64,000 nucleotides of DNA, taken from Muraenolepis orangiensis. Lineage: Eukaryota; Chordata; Actinopteri; Gadiformes; Muraenolepididae. Location of the stretch: contig CM051002.1 in NCBI GenBank assembly GCA_027704905.1, forward strand, positions 11,503,947 through 11,567,946, written 5' to 3'. Made by a program: the position numbers and the translations under genes. Positions 46,676 through 59,103 of the stretch are shown here, piece after piece; within the stretch, counting starts at the first letter, position 1, and each line of letters begins with the position of its first letter. The notes under the pieces were generated by a model that did no database searches, had not been told where the DNA came from, and saw only the letters and a program-made list of their open reading frames with translations.

Positions 46676-46763
46676 GTCTGTCACAGTCACCGTGGGCTTC
46701 ACCATGGTCACGTGGTTATCTAACCACGTGACCATCGTGAAGTCCACGGTGACTGTGACAGAC
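46676..46763. repeat. 88-bp near-perfect palindrome (43-bp arms, 2-bp centre)
   Basis: 46676-46718 and 46721-46763 are reverse complements in 41 of 43 positions, separated by TC. The arms contain CACGTG-type and GTGACTGTGACAG sequence. It lies about 560 bases after the unknown gene and 320 bases before the first tatdn2 candidate start. It matches no repeat seen elsewhere in the window. Confidence 0.97.
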
Positions 46764-47263
46764 GTCACCAATGTCAACTAGTCATCTTAACCTGCACCCA
46801 TTAATTGGACCAAGGAAAGTTAAGAGTCGAGCGGACCGAACACCAGCTAGTTGCTGGGGCTAATTTAAGGTATGGTTTCGGACCAACGGCATCCTCAACT
46901 AGTTACTTACGGTAAAGAATACTTTATTTCTGCGTTCTTCTTTGGTTTTATACAATGGCTTTTTTTTGTATGAATTCGCACTTCATTGACGATGGAAGCC
47001 ATACTAATGCCGACACTTGAAACTATTGACTGATAAGGACTTCTGATTTTAGTAGGTGTTTTTATTTTTATTTTTTACAAAATGGACGAAAACCGAGAAA
47101 AGTTTGAGGGACTGGATTGAAACCTCCAGAGAGAAAAGGGGTTCATGTTAACATAACACCCAACAAAGACCAAAAGACGACCTCACCTGGACTTAATGAC
47201 TCTCCAGGATGTGCAGGCCTTGATACACTGAGCCTACACACACCTAAAAGAAAGTCCGAGGTG

Positions 47264-50200
47264 ATGGATCCCTCCACAGGCAGAGACGAGGTACGAAGGC
47301 CCTCTAGAAACCACTTTAATGCTGGAAGTCCCCCCGAGGTAGGCTCACTTTATTATGCTAGATTTAATTCAAAGGTAATATTTCAAGTGCCTTACATTAA
47401 CAGGAAGATGTTTTATTATATCTTTTTCGATTTATTAATTTTTTACCTAGGACTCACCTCAGTCCACACCTTTGGCCAGCGGGACAACCTCTGGCAAATC
47501 CACAGAGAGCCAGCGAGAGGAAGAATCAATGTTTTCATCTCGTTCTTTCATCTCGAAGAAAGATTACAGGACACCAGAGGAGGAACGCTCAAAGGCATTG
47601 AATGCAGCTCTTGGCGGAGGACGGAAGATGACTCTCAGGAAAGCCGTTGAGACTGAGCTTTCAGAACTGGTCCCCAATGAAGTCTTGAACACCGATTGCT
47701 GCTCATCCCAACCTGAGGGTATATATGAGGAAGGGGATCTTATACATGGACCAGTGGACAAGACAAACCTGAACACCAGCATGATGGTGAGTCCCACCAC
47801 AACTCTCGTTGTGCTGGCACTTTTTCTGTATCATGCGTTGGTTGATCTATATATTCCTTTTTGTTTTGTGTTTAAATTCAGGGTGTTGTGTCCGCATACA
47901 AGGATTCACCCGATTGGTCAGATGTTGAGGATTCTGTTTTGAAAGCACCAATCTCACGAGTGTCGTCTTATTCACGACGGGGAGATACTTCCGTTGTAAA
48001 GAATAATACGTCACCCTCTGACGTGGAATGTGTTAAAAATCCTGTGCCTATTTTCACAAAGCCCTACAACTACCCCACAGGTAACCTTAGACCCAATACT
48101 TCTACTGTTGATACGCAGGACATATCCGCTACCTCTCTGTCCTATGATGGACATACGGTCCCATACATAGATGTGTCTCTCCAGGACTCCCTGAGGACAG
48201 TCTCTCTGTCACCAAAGCGGTCAACCTCATATCCTGTCAGATCTCCTGGGGTTTCTACCACAGACATTCACAATGAGCCCAGAACACAATACTTTGACCA
48301 TAGTCCATCCATCCCAGCCAACGTACATGATCATTTTGCTCTGCCCACACACTCGGGTCAAGATTCACCATCCACACCAATAAGGCAGTTCTCTCCCCTC
48401 TACCCTTGCTGCAACTCGATGACTCGTCGCAGGCATTCAGATGCCCTGCAGCAGTCCACCTCCCCTTCATATTACACAGACAACACTACCCGGAGGTTGT
48501 CCACAGGACAGGAACCCATCTGGACAAGTTGTCCGCCTGGCGGAAGACACACTGGATTTATAGACACACATTGTCATCTGGACATGCTTTATGGGAAGTT
48601 GGGCTACCGAGGAACCTTCAGCCACTTCCGGGAAATGCACAAGAGCACCTTTCCATTAGAGTTCAGCGGCTGTATAACAGACTTCTGCAACCCACGGCTC
48701 ATGGTGAAGGAAGCGCTGTGGGAAGGATTACTGGCTGAGGATTTGGTGTGGGGGGCGTTTGGCTGCCACCCTCACTTTGCCAAGGAGTATTCGGATGTCC
48801 ATGAGCGTGCCATTCTGACGGCTATGCGGCATCCCAAAGCCGTTGCATTCGGAGAAATTGGTCTGGACTATTCTCACAAAAACAGTACAGCAACTTCCAA
48901 GCAGAAAGAGGTAAAGTCTACTCTCACACATAGGCATGAGTTGATTTGAGTGTTAATACTCCATTGACTAAAATTGTATTATATTTATTTAGATTCTGTC
49001 AATGTCATCTTTTTGTTTCATGGGCTCCTCTAAAGGTCTTTGAGCGTCAGCTTCGACTCGCTGTATCCATGCAGAAACCCCTGGTCATCCACTGTAGGGA
49101 CGCAGACGAGGACCTGCTGGTAATCATGAAGAAATGTGTCCCTCGTGACTACAAAATTCACAGGTGTGTGTAGCCTACATTACCGATAATCCTTATGGGT
49201 TCATACTTCTTGCTTGTCGAATACAATTGTTTCCCAATGTATTTTAAGGGAGAAGTTTTAAGTCTCATAATACTTTTTTTATAAGTTGCAATGAAACTGT
49301 AGTAAAGTTGTTGTTTTCTTTGCTAGAAATTAGGGATTTTCTTAAAGCTTGCTTGTCTATGCCGTAAAAAGGCTCAACAGAAATGGAAATTGGTGGTACA
49401 TGACCAGAGAACAACAGTTGGAACAACAGCCCTACAGTCAGCAAAAGAAGCCGGATATTAATTTTTATATACTACCCACATTGTAATGGTACAAAGCTGC
49501 TTGAAAAACGGCAATGTATTCCTTTAAGAAATACAAATAAATCATAGCAAATAAACACCTTATACGTTCTAATATGAGCATTGTTAAAACCACAATCTAT
49601 AAATTACAATTACTTACAGCTGTAAGTAGTTGTACTTACGTTTTTTAGTTGTTTTTTATGTTGTAAGCTGCATTGACGGTGAAATTTAGAATGTGTCTCC
49701 GCTTTAGTTAACTATTGTTTCTTTGCACAGACACTGTTTCACAAACAGTTACCCGGTCATCGAGCCATTTCTGACTGAGTTCCCAAACCTCTGCGTGGGC
49801 TTCACAGCGTTGATCACCTACTTCCAGGCTAAGGAAGCCAGAGATGCTGTCCGTAAAATCCCCCTCAACCGTATCGTGCTGGAAACGGACGCACCGTATT
49901 TCCTACCAAGACAGGTACGACTCTGCGTTATACTATATTGAACTGTTCGCACAAAGAGGCTGATATTTATCCTCATTGACATCCACTGACCTCAAGTCTG
50001 TCGGTCATGTAGGTGTCTGGATCAGACCGTGTGAGCCAGTGTCATGTGCTTTCACATGGTGTGCCGGAGTCGGGGTCATGCGGCTTTCTAAACAATAATG
50101 CCGGGTGAACTGAGCGTTGAGGGGGCTTTTGCCGTCTAGCCGTGCACATTTACCCTTCGCCAACACAAGCACAGTTGCTGTACATCGTACACACATGTTG

Positions 50201-50863
50201 ATGCGTAGCGTTATAACGGTGGATTTGTGCAAGCAATGGGTTGTGTGCGATCAGAAATGCGTTGGAGGAACCCGAAGACACATAAAAGCGTTTCACCCCT
50301 GTCCCGCCATTGCCGGTTCACCATTTTTTTATTTTATTTTTTACACAGCTGTTGATTCAGCTTTACTACCTCCACCGCCGACTTACTACCTCCACCGCCG
50401 ACTTAACGGCTAAACAACAATGCCCCCCCCCCCCTATTCTGTGTTTGTATGTACACCTTGTAAGTCGCTTTGGATAAAAGCGTCTGCCAAATGCCCTAAA
50501 TGTAAATGTATGTTTTATAGAAAAGTTGAGGAGGAACAACGGTGCAACATTCTCAGCTTGATTCTTTGTGTTCCCAAACAATCCTTATCAGGACGTCACT
50601 AGATTGTGTCGCAATCAAAATGTATAGTACCAGATAATGTTATATTCATTTGATGACCCAATGTATGCAATGCACCTGCATGTACATTTCTATTCTTCTC
50701 TCTCTCCCCCCCCCCCCCCCAGGTTGGTAAGGGTGTCAGTCAATTTGCCCATCCAGGAATGGCCATCCACACCCTGAGGGAGATCAGTCTGCTCAAAGGA
50801 CAGGACCTGTCCACGGTGTTCACTACGATCAGACACAACACCATGCAGCTATATGGGGTGTGA
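47264..50863 (+). CDS. tatdn2: TatD DNase domain-containing protein 2 (putative deoxyribonuclease)
   Basis: Six exons end at 47338 and span 47451-47786, 47882-48910, 49036-49163, 49731-49914 and 50723-50863, giving about 630 residues from the first in-frame ATG at 47264 (human about 760). The N-terminal two-thirds is Ser/Thr-rich and poorly conserved apart from a SPDWSDVE block. The C-terminal TatD metal-dependent hydrolase domain begins FIDTHCHLDMLYGKL. It keeps the metal ligands: HCH, Glu in AFGEIGLDY, His in VIHCRDADEDLL, His in IHRHCFTNSYPVIEPF and Asp in VLETDAPYFLPR. The frame stays open upstream to 47117 without an ATG, while an ATG at 47082 begins a 12-codon frame that ends TGA at 47118-47120; that may be a uORF. 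A poly(A) signal is at 51694-51699. Human TATDN2 also neighbours VHL and GHRL. Confidence 0.95.
50455..50515 (+). repeat. Short dispersed repeat tail in tatdn2 intron 5
   Basis: TTGTAAGTCGCTTTGGATAAAAGCGTCTGCCAAATGCCC followed by TAAATGTAAATG. A direct 21-base-unit duplication (CTACCTCCACCGCCGACTTA) lies just upstream at about 50366-50405. Confidence 0.75.
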
Positions 50864-51905
50864 GCACAGCCATTTGCAACACTGATAAGGATTCCTTCAG
50901 CACTAGCGCCAGGCAGAAGACTTGGGCTGAGGTTAAACCTAATGGAATGTATTTCCAGACAGGAAGTTCTTTGCCATTGTTTACCAGTTTTTTTTTTTCA
51001 AGATTCATGTTTTAGTGATGGGTACTCAGCCATTCATGTTTACATTGGGTACCACTCATTGTGTGGCTGTATGATTCTAATGCAGCTGGTTTTTGCACTA
51101 CTTCATTACATATTTGCATTATATTCAACATTCGAAAAAGTTTGAAAGTCTACATTTAAAAAAGTTGTGTATTAGATACCAACATCATTTGTTAGTCAAA
51201 CTCAAGGCAAGTATTTCTTAAAAATCTATTTGTAAATGTTGTGTTTGGTGTCAATTCCACATCCACTGCTTGCTCTGCTTTGTTTTGCTTTTTGTTTGAC
51301 ATAATGATATAATTGATATAATTTAATTTGATGCAAGCTAAATTAAAGAATTGTTCTACATTCCCTATTTGAGTCTAGTTTTAGTCTACCTGGGTCTCGG
51401 CCAAGGAGCTGCTCTTTCTCATTTATTTCAAAAGAATGTAGCATTAAATTGTGTTTGTGTTTGTATCTCTTCTAGGTGTGTTTTAAAGAAATATGGGTTA
51501 AGATGTTATGCATGTTATAACAGTTCAACACTTGGAGGTTGCAACAGGCCATCAATAAAACAGTCCAAGCGTATTGATATTGGGCTATTATATTCATTAT
51601 ATCAGGCATATATTAAGATGGAAAGCTAGATCTTAATAGAATTTCTACAAAAGAGTAAGTAGCCCTTTGAGATGAGAAATTATTGATGCTCTGAATAAAG
51701 CACAAAAAGAACAAATGAAGAAATTCAGTTTTCACTGATTTGAATAATGTAATTGATTTTGACACGCTCATTGGTTTTCAGAGCTTTGAAGGTCATTCTG
51801 TAATTAAACAACTTTTGTTTTTGTTGTAAATACCAGGGTTGCAAACACTATTTTCTTTGTGATACAAATATGAAACAAAGCTAGGTTTAACATGACTATA
51901 ATCAC

Positions 51906-52439
51906 CTGTATCAGTGTCTCCCAGGATGTGCTGCAAGATTTTCTGCAACCCTTGGCCATACTCCTCAAACTCCTCATGCATGGAGATGCTAATTCAAAGG
52001 GAGCGCCGATCTGCTGAAAGGAAGATAAGGTGGGTGACTGGATCTACTAATATCAATGTTTACTATACATCATCAGCAAGTCACCTACTTTAACATTGTT
52101 GTCTTTGAGGGGCTGGGCAAACTTCATTGCTTGTCGTCCGACCCGAGGCGCCTTTCCTTTTCCCTGAAGGGGAAAAATGTTGCATATATCGTTGACTTTT
52201 GCAGAATTCATTGATTGTGTAATTTTTCGTTGTGGTAAAATGATGAGCAAATATACATTAAATGTTATAATTCCTTCCAGGTTAGCTAGGAGTGTACAGA
52301 TGTGGCCCCCACTACCCTCAGATGACCTTTCATCTGTGGGTAATGGAAATGCTTTTACCAAGGGTTTCTGAGAAGGACTGAGGAAGGTGACTCCTGCCTT
52401 GGCTGGCTGGCACCAGAAGGCAAGAGGACATAGACGCAT
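51906..52439 (-). pseudogene. ghrl: Ghrelin-like preprohormone gene with a disrupted C-terminal frame
   Basis: Ghrelin is an octanoylated appetite and growth-hormone-releasing peptide. Minus-strand exons: 52439-52359 (27 codons), 52163-52089 (25 codons) and 52010-51906. A non-coding exon probably ends at 52517. Exons 1-2 encode GVTFLSPSQKPL-GKGKAPRV followed by GR, an amidation signal, closely like salmonid ghrelin. Position 3, the acylated Ser in most species, is Thr. The leader MRLCPLAFWCQPAKA is only 15 residues, while fish leaders are usually longer; the part seen aligns with the end of such leaders. In exon 3, APFELASP and the expected EEFEEYGQGLQKILQHILGD are in different frames, one base apart. 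The hormone is intact but the C-peptide is frameshifted. I see no final exon. Position next to tatdn2 matches human. Confidence 0.75.
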
Positions 52440-53325
52440 AGATGGTCTAGGGAGAATTAAGAAACATTCTTGATTTGTGGTTGCTATAAATAAATAAACA
52501 TTGGGTTAGTACTCACCAGTGGTTCTTGTCTTGTCCTCTCATTTGGGTTGGCCTGGCAAGTCCGGGCTTCATTTATACCTTATGTCCTCATTGTCCCTCA
52601 CGTCGATACAGGGTTCATGTGATTAAATGTCTTAATATTGATTGACTGTTTCAATTGATAACGAAAAAGGCATTGCTTGACCTGCAACACACCTCCTTGT
52701 CATGCCATTGTTAATGTAATGAGCTAATGAACCAATGACTTTGTTGGATGGATTTGACGAATGTAAATGTTCCAAGCCTATTGATTCCAGTTCTATATTT
52801 GTCTACCTTTGTTTTATGAATGGACTGCTAGACCTACTAAGCCCTATTTAGGGGAAACATTTGAAAAGAACGAGCATACACATACTGTCTATAAAGTCGA
52901 ATCATCTGGATACACATTAATCCATTTAATATGTATAGATAAAAAGTTGAGGTTATCCCAACATTAAATTGTCACACTAAACGTGTGTGTGTGACCTTAT
53001 TGGGTCCTTGTATATCATACACATATGTCAATATAGATGCAATGCTTGGTCGATAAAACATAAATTGATATATATATACAAGGTGTCTTATCTAATTTTC
53101 AGAAAACCGTTAAATTATACTATATTACTACTACTGAATCTTGAACTGTAAAGTAGCCAACACATTTAATTCCCATTTGGCTCAATTTTAAATGCACAAA
53201 ATATCCACTAGTGGGCAGTCGCAAACAACGAAGAAGTATTCCAATATTCCACAGAAGAAGAAATACACGTCGGAAAACGTAATCTGGCAGTAAATATGAG
53301 CAGCAAGTAGTACTAAGAAGTAAAC

Positions 53326-56300
53326 ATGGACAAGAAAAAGCCGTTTAATGTGACAGCTTCTTCCGTGAGTGCCCATGTAGACGTATTCAGAAACGCATTT
53401 CTAAATTCCTATGTCGTCTGATTATATTTGTTCTCCTAAATGTTAAAATGCTACGTTAGCAGTTCGGAAGTCCTGCCACACGTATGTATCCTTGCTCATA
53501 TTTGACTCCTTCCTTTTGTTGTCATCCCTACAGCTGGTAGATCTTAAAGCCGAACTCTATAGGAAGCAGGAGCAGTTCAAGGTAGAAAAACTAGACCAAA
53601 AGAGTGGAGGCCCTGGCGTTAAAACCAAAGTCAACGTCAAGGTATGTCCTTATTGAATTAGTGGCAACAGTAAACACATAACACACAGGATGTGCTTTAC
53701 TAATGTAAGGTATGTATATATTCACCTAACGATTTGCTTGGTAGAAACCCAGCGTGTGGAGCAAGCAGAACCCCGGGGTGTCTGAACGACAGCAGAAAGA
53801 TGTGGCGCAGACGTCTGAAGAGGAGACCAATCTGGATAACTCCAGGTGATTTGTGATGACGTACACCGACACTGTTCTAATACAGTAGGGTGTATGCATT
53901 TGTAGGTGTTGTGTATGTATTGTAGTATGTATTCAAAGCATCATTTTCTAATACTAATCTTTTTTAATAGACGCCGATTAGAAGAAAAGGCCAAACTATA
54001 TGAACAAATGACGAAAGGAGACTTTCCAGGTTGGTCTAACCTACATTATTGATGTTTACATGTCTTGCCATTCATATAGGGTTGTTTTTTTGTCATTTGC
54101 AACACAATGTAATGCTTACCCCCCTTTCCTTCCCGCAATATGAATTTTAACAACCATACTATACAATACTGTAATACAAACTAAATTATATACTACCTAC
54201 TATATACTATAAACAAGACTATTCAGTAAACTATACTATGAACAACACTAATACTATAACAATACTATAAACAGAAAACAATAAAGTGACTGATAGATAT
54301 ACAGTATATACATATGGCAAATTGTGCAAAAAGCATTTTAAAGTACCAGTAGTGCAGCAGCATCATGAATACAGTGCGGTACAGTGCAGACCAGTGCCAA
54401 CTGTAATGAGTCAAGCAAAACAAGTATGACAGTCTATTGAAACATGGGTGACACTCAGTGTTATGATAGTGAGTGCTATGGCTGCACTCCTAGTAGTTCA
54501 GAAGGCGCACTGCCTGTGGATAAAAACTGTCCTTGAACCTGGCTCAAGGAAAAAGCATTCACAAAGCATTCACGTGTTGCTGGGCCAGAATGAGGAACAA
54601 CTGGTGGTGTTTGCTGCCTCATTTGTATCTTTTGTCTCTTGATGTCTTAGATGAAGAGACCGAGGCGATGTTTCTGGTCGATTTCACTCAGAAGATTATC
54701 AACCAGAAGAAAGACGCTCGGGATCAGATGGAGAGAGAAGAAGAAGAGCGAAACATGGCCATTCCCATCCCTGCTCCCCAGAACCCAGATGAGGAATGGT
54801 AAGCTCAGATCAATAACTATAATATCAGATATGATAATAGACTATATTCAGCTTCTAAAATAAAAATAATGATCTTTAATATATACATATGACGAAATTT
54901 CTTTCCTGTAGGGTTGACTATGTAGATGCTCTAGGAAGGTCTCGCAAATGCATGAAGAGAGATCTGCAGGGCTTTAGGAAAATGGATGAAAGTCTTAATG
55001 GCAACATGTAAGTATCCCAGTAGCAAGGCCGTATGAAGGCATAGTTCTTCTTGGGTTGTTTCCACAACATGTTGATGTCTACCAGGTTAATGAAACACTT
55101 AATGACAGGTTTAAGAATGAACAGAATTGTAAATATAACGCCAACACCCACCACAGAAATGGAATTAGCCAGCATAAGTACCTGCTCTATACTTTCGTCA
55201 TCACCTAACAAAAAATAATACAAAAACAAGGAACAACGAAGACCGCTTCGACAGTTAATCTTACACTTTGCACCTTTTTTGTTCTACTTCTTGTTCTACG
55301 TATGAATCACTTCTTTTTTTTTCCCCGTGTGGTTTCTCTCGTGTGGCGTGGTATTCCCTCTAGAAACCCTTCTTCTGAGAAGACCCTGCTGTCGGAGGAC
55401 ATGCGGCGGGATCTGCAGAGACAGCAGTGGGAGCGCGAGGAGGAGGAAGCCATGAAGAGGCCCATTGGGCCCATTCACTTCGAGGACATCAGGGAACAAG
55501 GTGAGCAGTGCATGATACAACTAATGTAACAAGTAGTTTGTCTTCGTCATGTCGTGATGTATTCAATGGGAAGACAAGGATATGGAAACATCATCGTGTT
55601 CGTTTGTTTGTCTCAGAGGCTCGAGAGCTCGGCGTTGGCTACTTTGCCTTCTCTCAGGACCGGGAGCAGCGCAATAAACAGAGAGAAACACTCGACATGC
55701 TGAGGGACCAGGTAGGGACCTGGTGATACGTTACGTCACTGAGAATTACATTAAAGGCTGTGAATTAAAATCAGTAATTATCATAGACCCATGGATGATA
55801 CTCCCATCAGACTACCAATCAAACCAAGTATAAAAAAAAATGGGTGGAATCCGGATATTAGTTTTCTTCCATCTCTTTGTCCCGTCTTCCAGACCACAGA
55901 GCAGCGTGGTAAACGAGAGCTGCTAAAGGACAAGAGGAAAGCAGTCCTGCAGGCCCGCCTGGCCAAGGTGAGGCAGAGGAAGATGAAGAAGGGTAAGCCG
56001 GACGGCACCGAGGAGGAGCTGAAAACAGAGGAAATAGAAGGTCAGCATCCACCGGCTTCCCCTACGCTAACATGTCACCTAGCTTCCCGTCATGTCTTGT
56101 GTTTGTCATGAACGCTAGTAAGGGATTGGTGCGTCCTGTTTTGTTATAGACGACGACAAGGAGGGAGAGGATCTGATGGAATCCTCGTCTGCCCCCGAGG
56201 AGTCACCTGACAACATCAGTACAGTGAGGAGAGTGGTGGTGGAGGTCCAAGAGAGGAAGGATACCAAGCCTGGGGTTCCTTACGTCAGGGAATGGGACAG

Positions 56301-56790
56301 GGGCAAAGGTACACTCACTGTGCAACTCAAATGTGTGAAAGACGATAGGAATAACGTTTTTAGGTTGATGACTTAAGAGGCGACATTAGTCTTTTAAGGA
56401 GGTGTGATTCTTGGTCTCAAGCATTTGAATTGTAAATTTACAATACCTCAGGTTATTATTTGGTTGGTGAAATAATTAATGAGAAGGTAGTCATGCATCA
56501 TTTCACAAGACAATATTTTTTTCTATTTTTCAGAATTCATGCACGACGAATGGACAAAGAGCCGTCGGCAAGAGCGCGATGTGGAGTTCGCTCCTCCTTC
56601 CGCGTACTACGCTGAGGGGAGGAGGCCGAGGCATGAAAATGCCTACGATCAGAAGAACAAGTCAAAGATGTCCTTCAAGTGGACAAGCGGCACAGAAAAG
56701 AGCTCCTCCCACAAGGCGGAACCAGAACCTGAACCTCGGGCTAAACCTTTACCACCTCAGTACAAGCAGACGGCACCCGCTCCGGCTCAT

Positions 56791-56878
<88 letters not shown>

Positions 56879-57312
56879 ATGCTCCGGCTCCGGCTCCGGC
56901 TCATGCTCCTGCACGGGCACAATTTCCACCTGAGCCTCAGAACTCTGCTTGTGAACCGGCCTCTGCGTCAAACCCGCAGCCCTCCTCATCGGTGCCCTAC
57001 ACCCAGTGCTCTCCCCCTTTTAGCTTCACGTTCCCCCCGCCTCCACATCACTCTCCGTTTCAACCTCCAGGAGTACCCCCACCTTACTCTGCTCCTCCTC
57101 CTCATCTTCCTCCCCAGTTTCCCCCTCAGTACCCTGGCCAGTACACGCCTTTTTATCCCCCACATTATCCCCCTCCTCCACCACCACAGGGTCTCCCTCA
57201 GCAGCCCTGGCCTGTTCCCAGTCCTCAAGAGCTGTTCCCTCCTGGCTGCCCCCCGCCAGCCCCCTCCCAGAGCCTGGATGACATGCTCTCCTTCTACAAG
57301 AACTCTACTTAA
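53326..57312 (+). CDS. ccdc174: Coiled-coil domain-containing protein 174
   Basis: Eleven exons: 53326-53364, 53534-53641, 53745-53845, 53971-54029, 54651-54798, 54912-55007, 55364-55500, 55617-55711, 55893-56040, 56150-56308 and 56534-57312. They give 1869 nt and 622 residues (human 467). CCDC174 is a nuclear protein linked to the exon junction complex/eIF4A3 and to splicing. Landmarks: VTASSLVDLKAELYRKQEQF at the N-terminus; YEQMTKGDFPDEE; WVDYVDALGRSRKCMKRDL; SEDMRRDLQRQQWERE; ELGVGYFAFSQDREQRNKQ; QERKDTKPGVPYVREWDRGK; and SLDDMLSFYKNST at the C-terminus. Acidic/basic heptad-like stretches between these are the coiled coils. The extra length lies in the last exon: an Ala-Pro dipeptide run, then about 120 proline-rich residues. 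Intron 4 carries a LINE-tail repeat. ATTAAA at 57402-57407 is the likely poly(A) signal. Confidence 0.95.
54070..54540 (+). repeat. Dispersed LINE-tail repeat in ccdc174 intron 4
   Basis: TTTGCAACACAATGTAATGCTTACC, CTTCCCGCAATATGAATTTT, TTTAAAGTACCAGTAGTGCAGCAGCATCATG and CTGTGGATAAAAACTGTCCTTGAACCTGG. This is the longest copy; its end runs toward LINE-like sequence, which suggests that the family is the 3' UTR of an L2-type LINE. Confidence 0.75.
56767..56922 (+). repeat. (GCTCCG)n hexanucleotide repeat coding for Ala-Pro, in ccdc174
   Basis: About 24 near-perfect copies of GCTCCG, interrupted by GCTCAT (Ala-His) variants, encode an (AP)n run at about residues 443-495. The repeat is in frame, and the open frame on the opposite strand (Glu-Pro repeats) is its shadow. 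Confidence 0.95.
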
Positions 57313-58024
57313 AAGTTCACTACAAGAATTTACGTTTAAAACAATTACTTGCTTGCTTTGATGTCAAATGTTCTATCTAACTTTTGCCACAGCTTTTGAT
57401 AATTAAAGTTCAAACATTGACTCTCTCTGTGTTTGTATGACATGCTGTCAAACTTAGAAGCCACTATGAAACACCAGGTGGCGCTGCTGTGTCCTGTGGA
57501 ATACATCGCTTTGCTTTTCAGTATAGGTAGTGGCTTATTCTGTAGTGGCTTTTATTCAGCAGTAATTTATCAAAGTGTCAAACTGAATTTAAATGACTAT
57601 TATTTGGTAAAGTTACAATAAGGGACACTGCATTTTGAGTACTTACCAGGGAACACATGGGGAACGAATGAATTAACTAAACTATTAGTTACAAATAGTT
57701 TTCTATACCGGCATCACCAACCTCGACCAATCCCTGTGCTCGGGGCAGTACATAACAACCTCTTTAGAAACTACTGTTTCTTACATCCAATCCAGTTGAA
57801 CAGCACGGGTAGCGGATGAGATTAGGGATGGCATGAGTCAGACAAGGTCATTTCACAGTGCAGTATGTGATTAAGATCACGTTTATGTTTGAGTTTCAAA
57901 ATAATGTGTTACCAAGTGATGAATAATACCACGTAGATGCAGATATTGCACAATCTGTACATTTGTTCTACAGTCAGATCTTGAATATGGTTTTGTGACT
58001 GATATCCACACTTTCTCATCTAAA

Positions 58025-58264
58025 TCTGGAAGATTGAATCCTATTTATTGGTCCCATGTAGCGAAATTTGTTTCTCTGCATTTAACCCATCCTAGTATTA
58101 GGAGCAGTGGGCAGCTCTTGTATATACTTCGCCAAGGGAGCAGTGTAGGGGTTTGGTGCCTTGCTCAAGGGCATCTGCACAGTTCCCAGGTGTTTCGGGG
58201 ACTTGAACCAGCGACCTCCCGGTTCCCAAGCCAAGTCCCAACAGACTGAGCTATCCTGCCGCCC
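58025..58264 (-). repeat. tRNA-derived SINE, inverted
   Basis: Reads from GATTGAATCCTATTTATTGGTC through TTTAACCCATCCTAGTATTAGGAGCAGTGGGCAGC to GGGACTTGAACCAGCGACC, ending CAACAGACTGAGCTATCCTGCCGCC. The last part is the complement of A- and B-box-like sequence, as in the plus-strand copy at 41438. Confidence 0.8.
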
Positions 58265-58553
58265 TTGTGTATTCCCCCACTGATTTGAGGCTCGATAGAA
58301 ACTGCCACCCGAATGACCCGCTCTGCATATGTATGTGTGTATGTGTGTGAGTGTGTGTGTGAATGAGAATAAGCAATGATCGGATAGTTGTCATGTCTGT
58401 TATAGTGGTCCTTCATGGCAAGATGGGTCACTTCCTGGTTGGGTGGCCTGCTGACCTCTGTGACCTCACTGTACCTTGTTTTTTCCCCTCTTTGTTTTCC
58501 TGGCCTTGGATGAGACTGGACAAAGCATATGTAAAAATAAACAGAGATAGCTA

Positions 58554-58580
58554 CTGTGTGTGTGTGTGTGTGTGTGCGTG
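58554..58580. repeat. Short (TG)n tract
   Basis: About 13 TG units followed by TGCGTGCGCGCAC, with alternating purine-pyrimidine character. Confidence 0.9.
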
Positions 58581-59026
58581 CGCGCACAAGCAACACAATC
58601 AGAGTGGTCATCATGCAGGGAATTTAAATACGCGTGCGCATGCATCTGTAATGCAGCTTGGGACCCAATACTCATAACAATAAAGTAAAGCTTAATTGAA
58701 TGAACGTTACGACAGTGTAATTCAAAGGTCTCACGCTGGCCACAGTGTTGACAGATGCCCTGCTTATTAAAATGCGTGTGGAGGCATTCTTTTTGCCGCA
58801 CACCGCATGCGCTTGTGGGTTCGGTAAAGAGCAGTAAAGCACACCGGCTTTGCTTTGACCTGAACCTACGCCTGAAGCAGATCGCTAAATCCCAGGGGGG
58901 GGGGGGGGGGCTACCTATGGACCACAGACTCCTGTTGGTTTCTCTGTTTAAACACTGACCCCATTAACATAATGGCATGGTTGTGGATTGTAGTAGAAGC
59001 TGTTCCATAGGCAAAATCACTTCCAC

Positions 59027-59027
<1 letters not shown>

Positions 59028-59101
<74 letters not shown>
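59028..59101. repeat. (TG)n microsatellite
   Basis: About 37 uninterrupted TG units followed by imperfect ones to about 59130. Confidence 0.97.
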
Positions 59102-59103
<2 letters not shown>

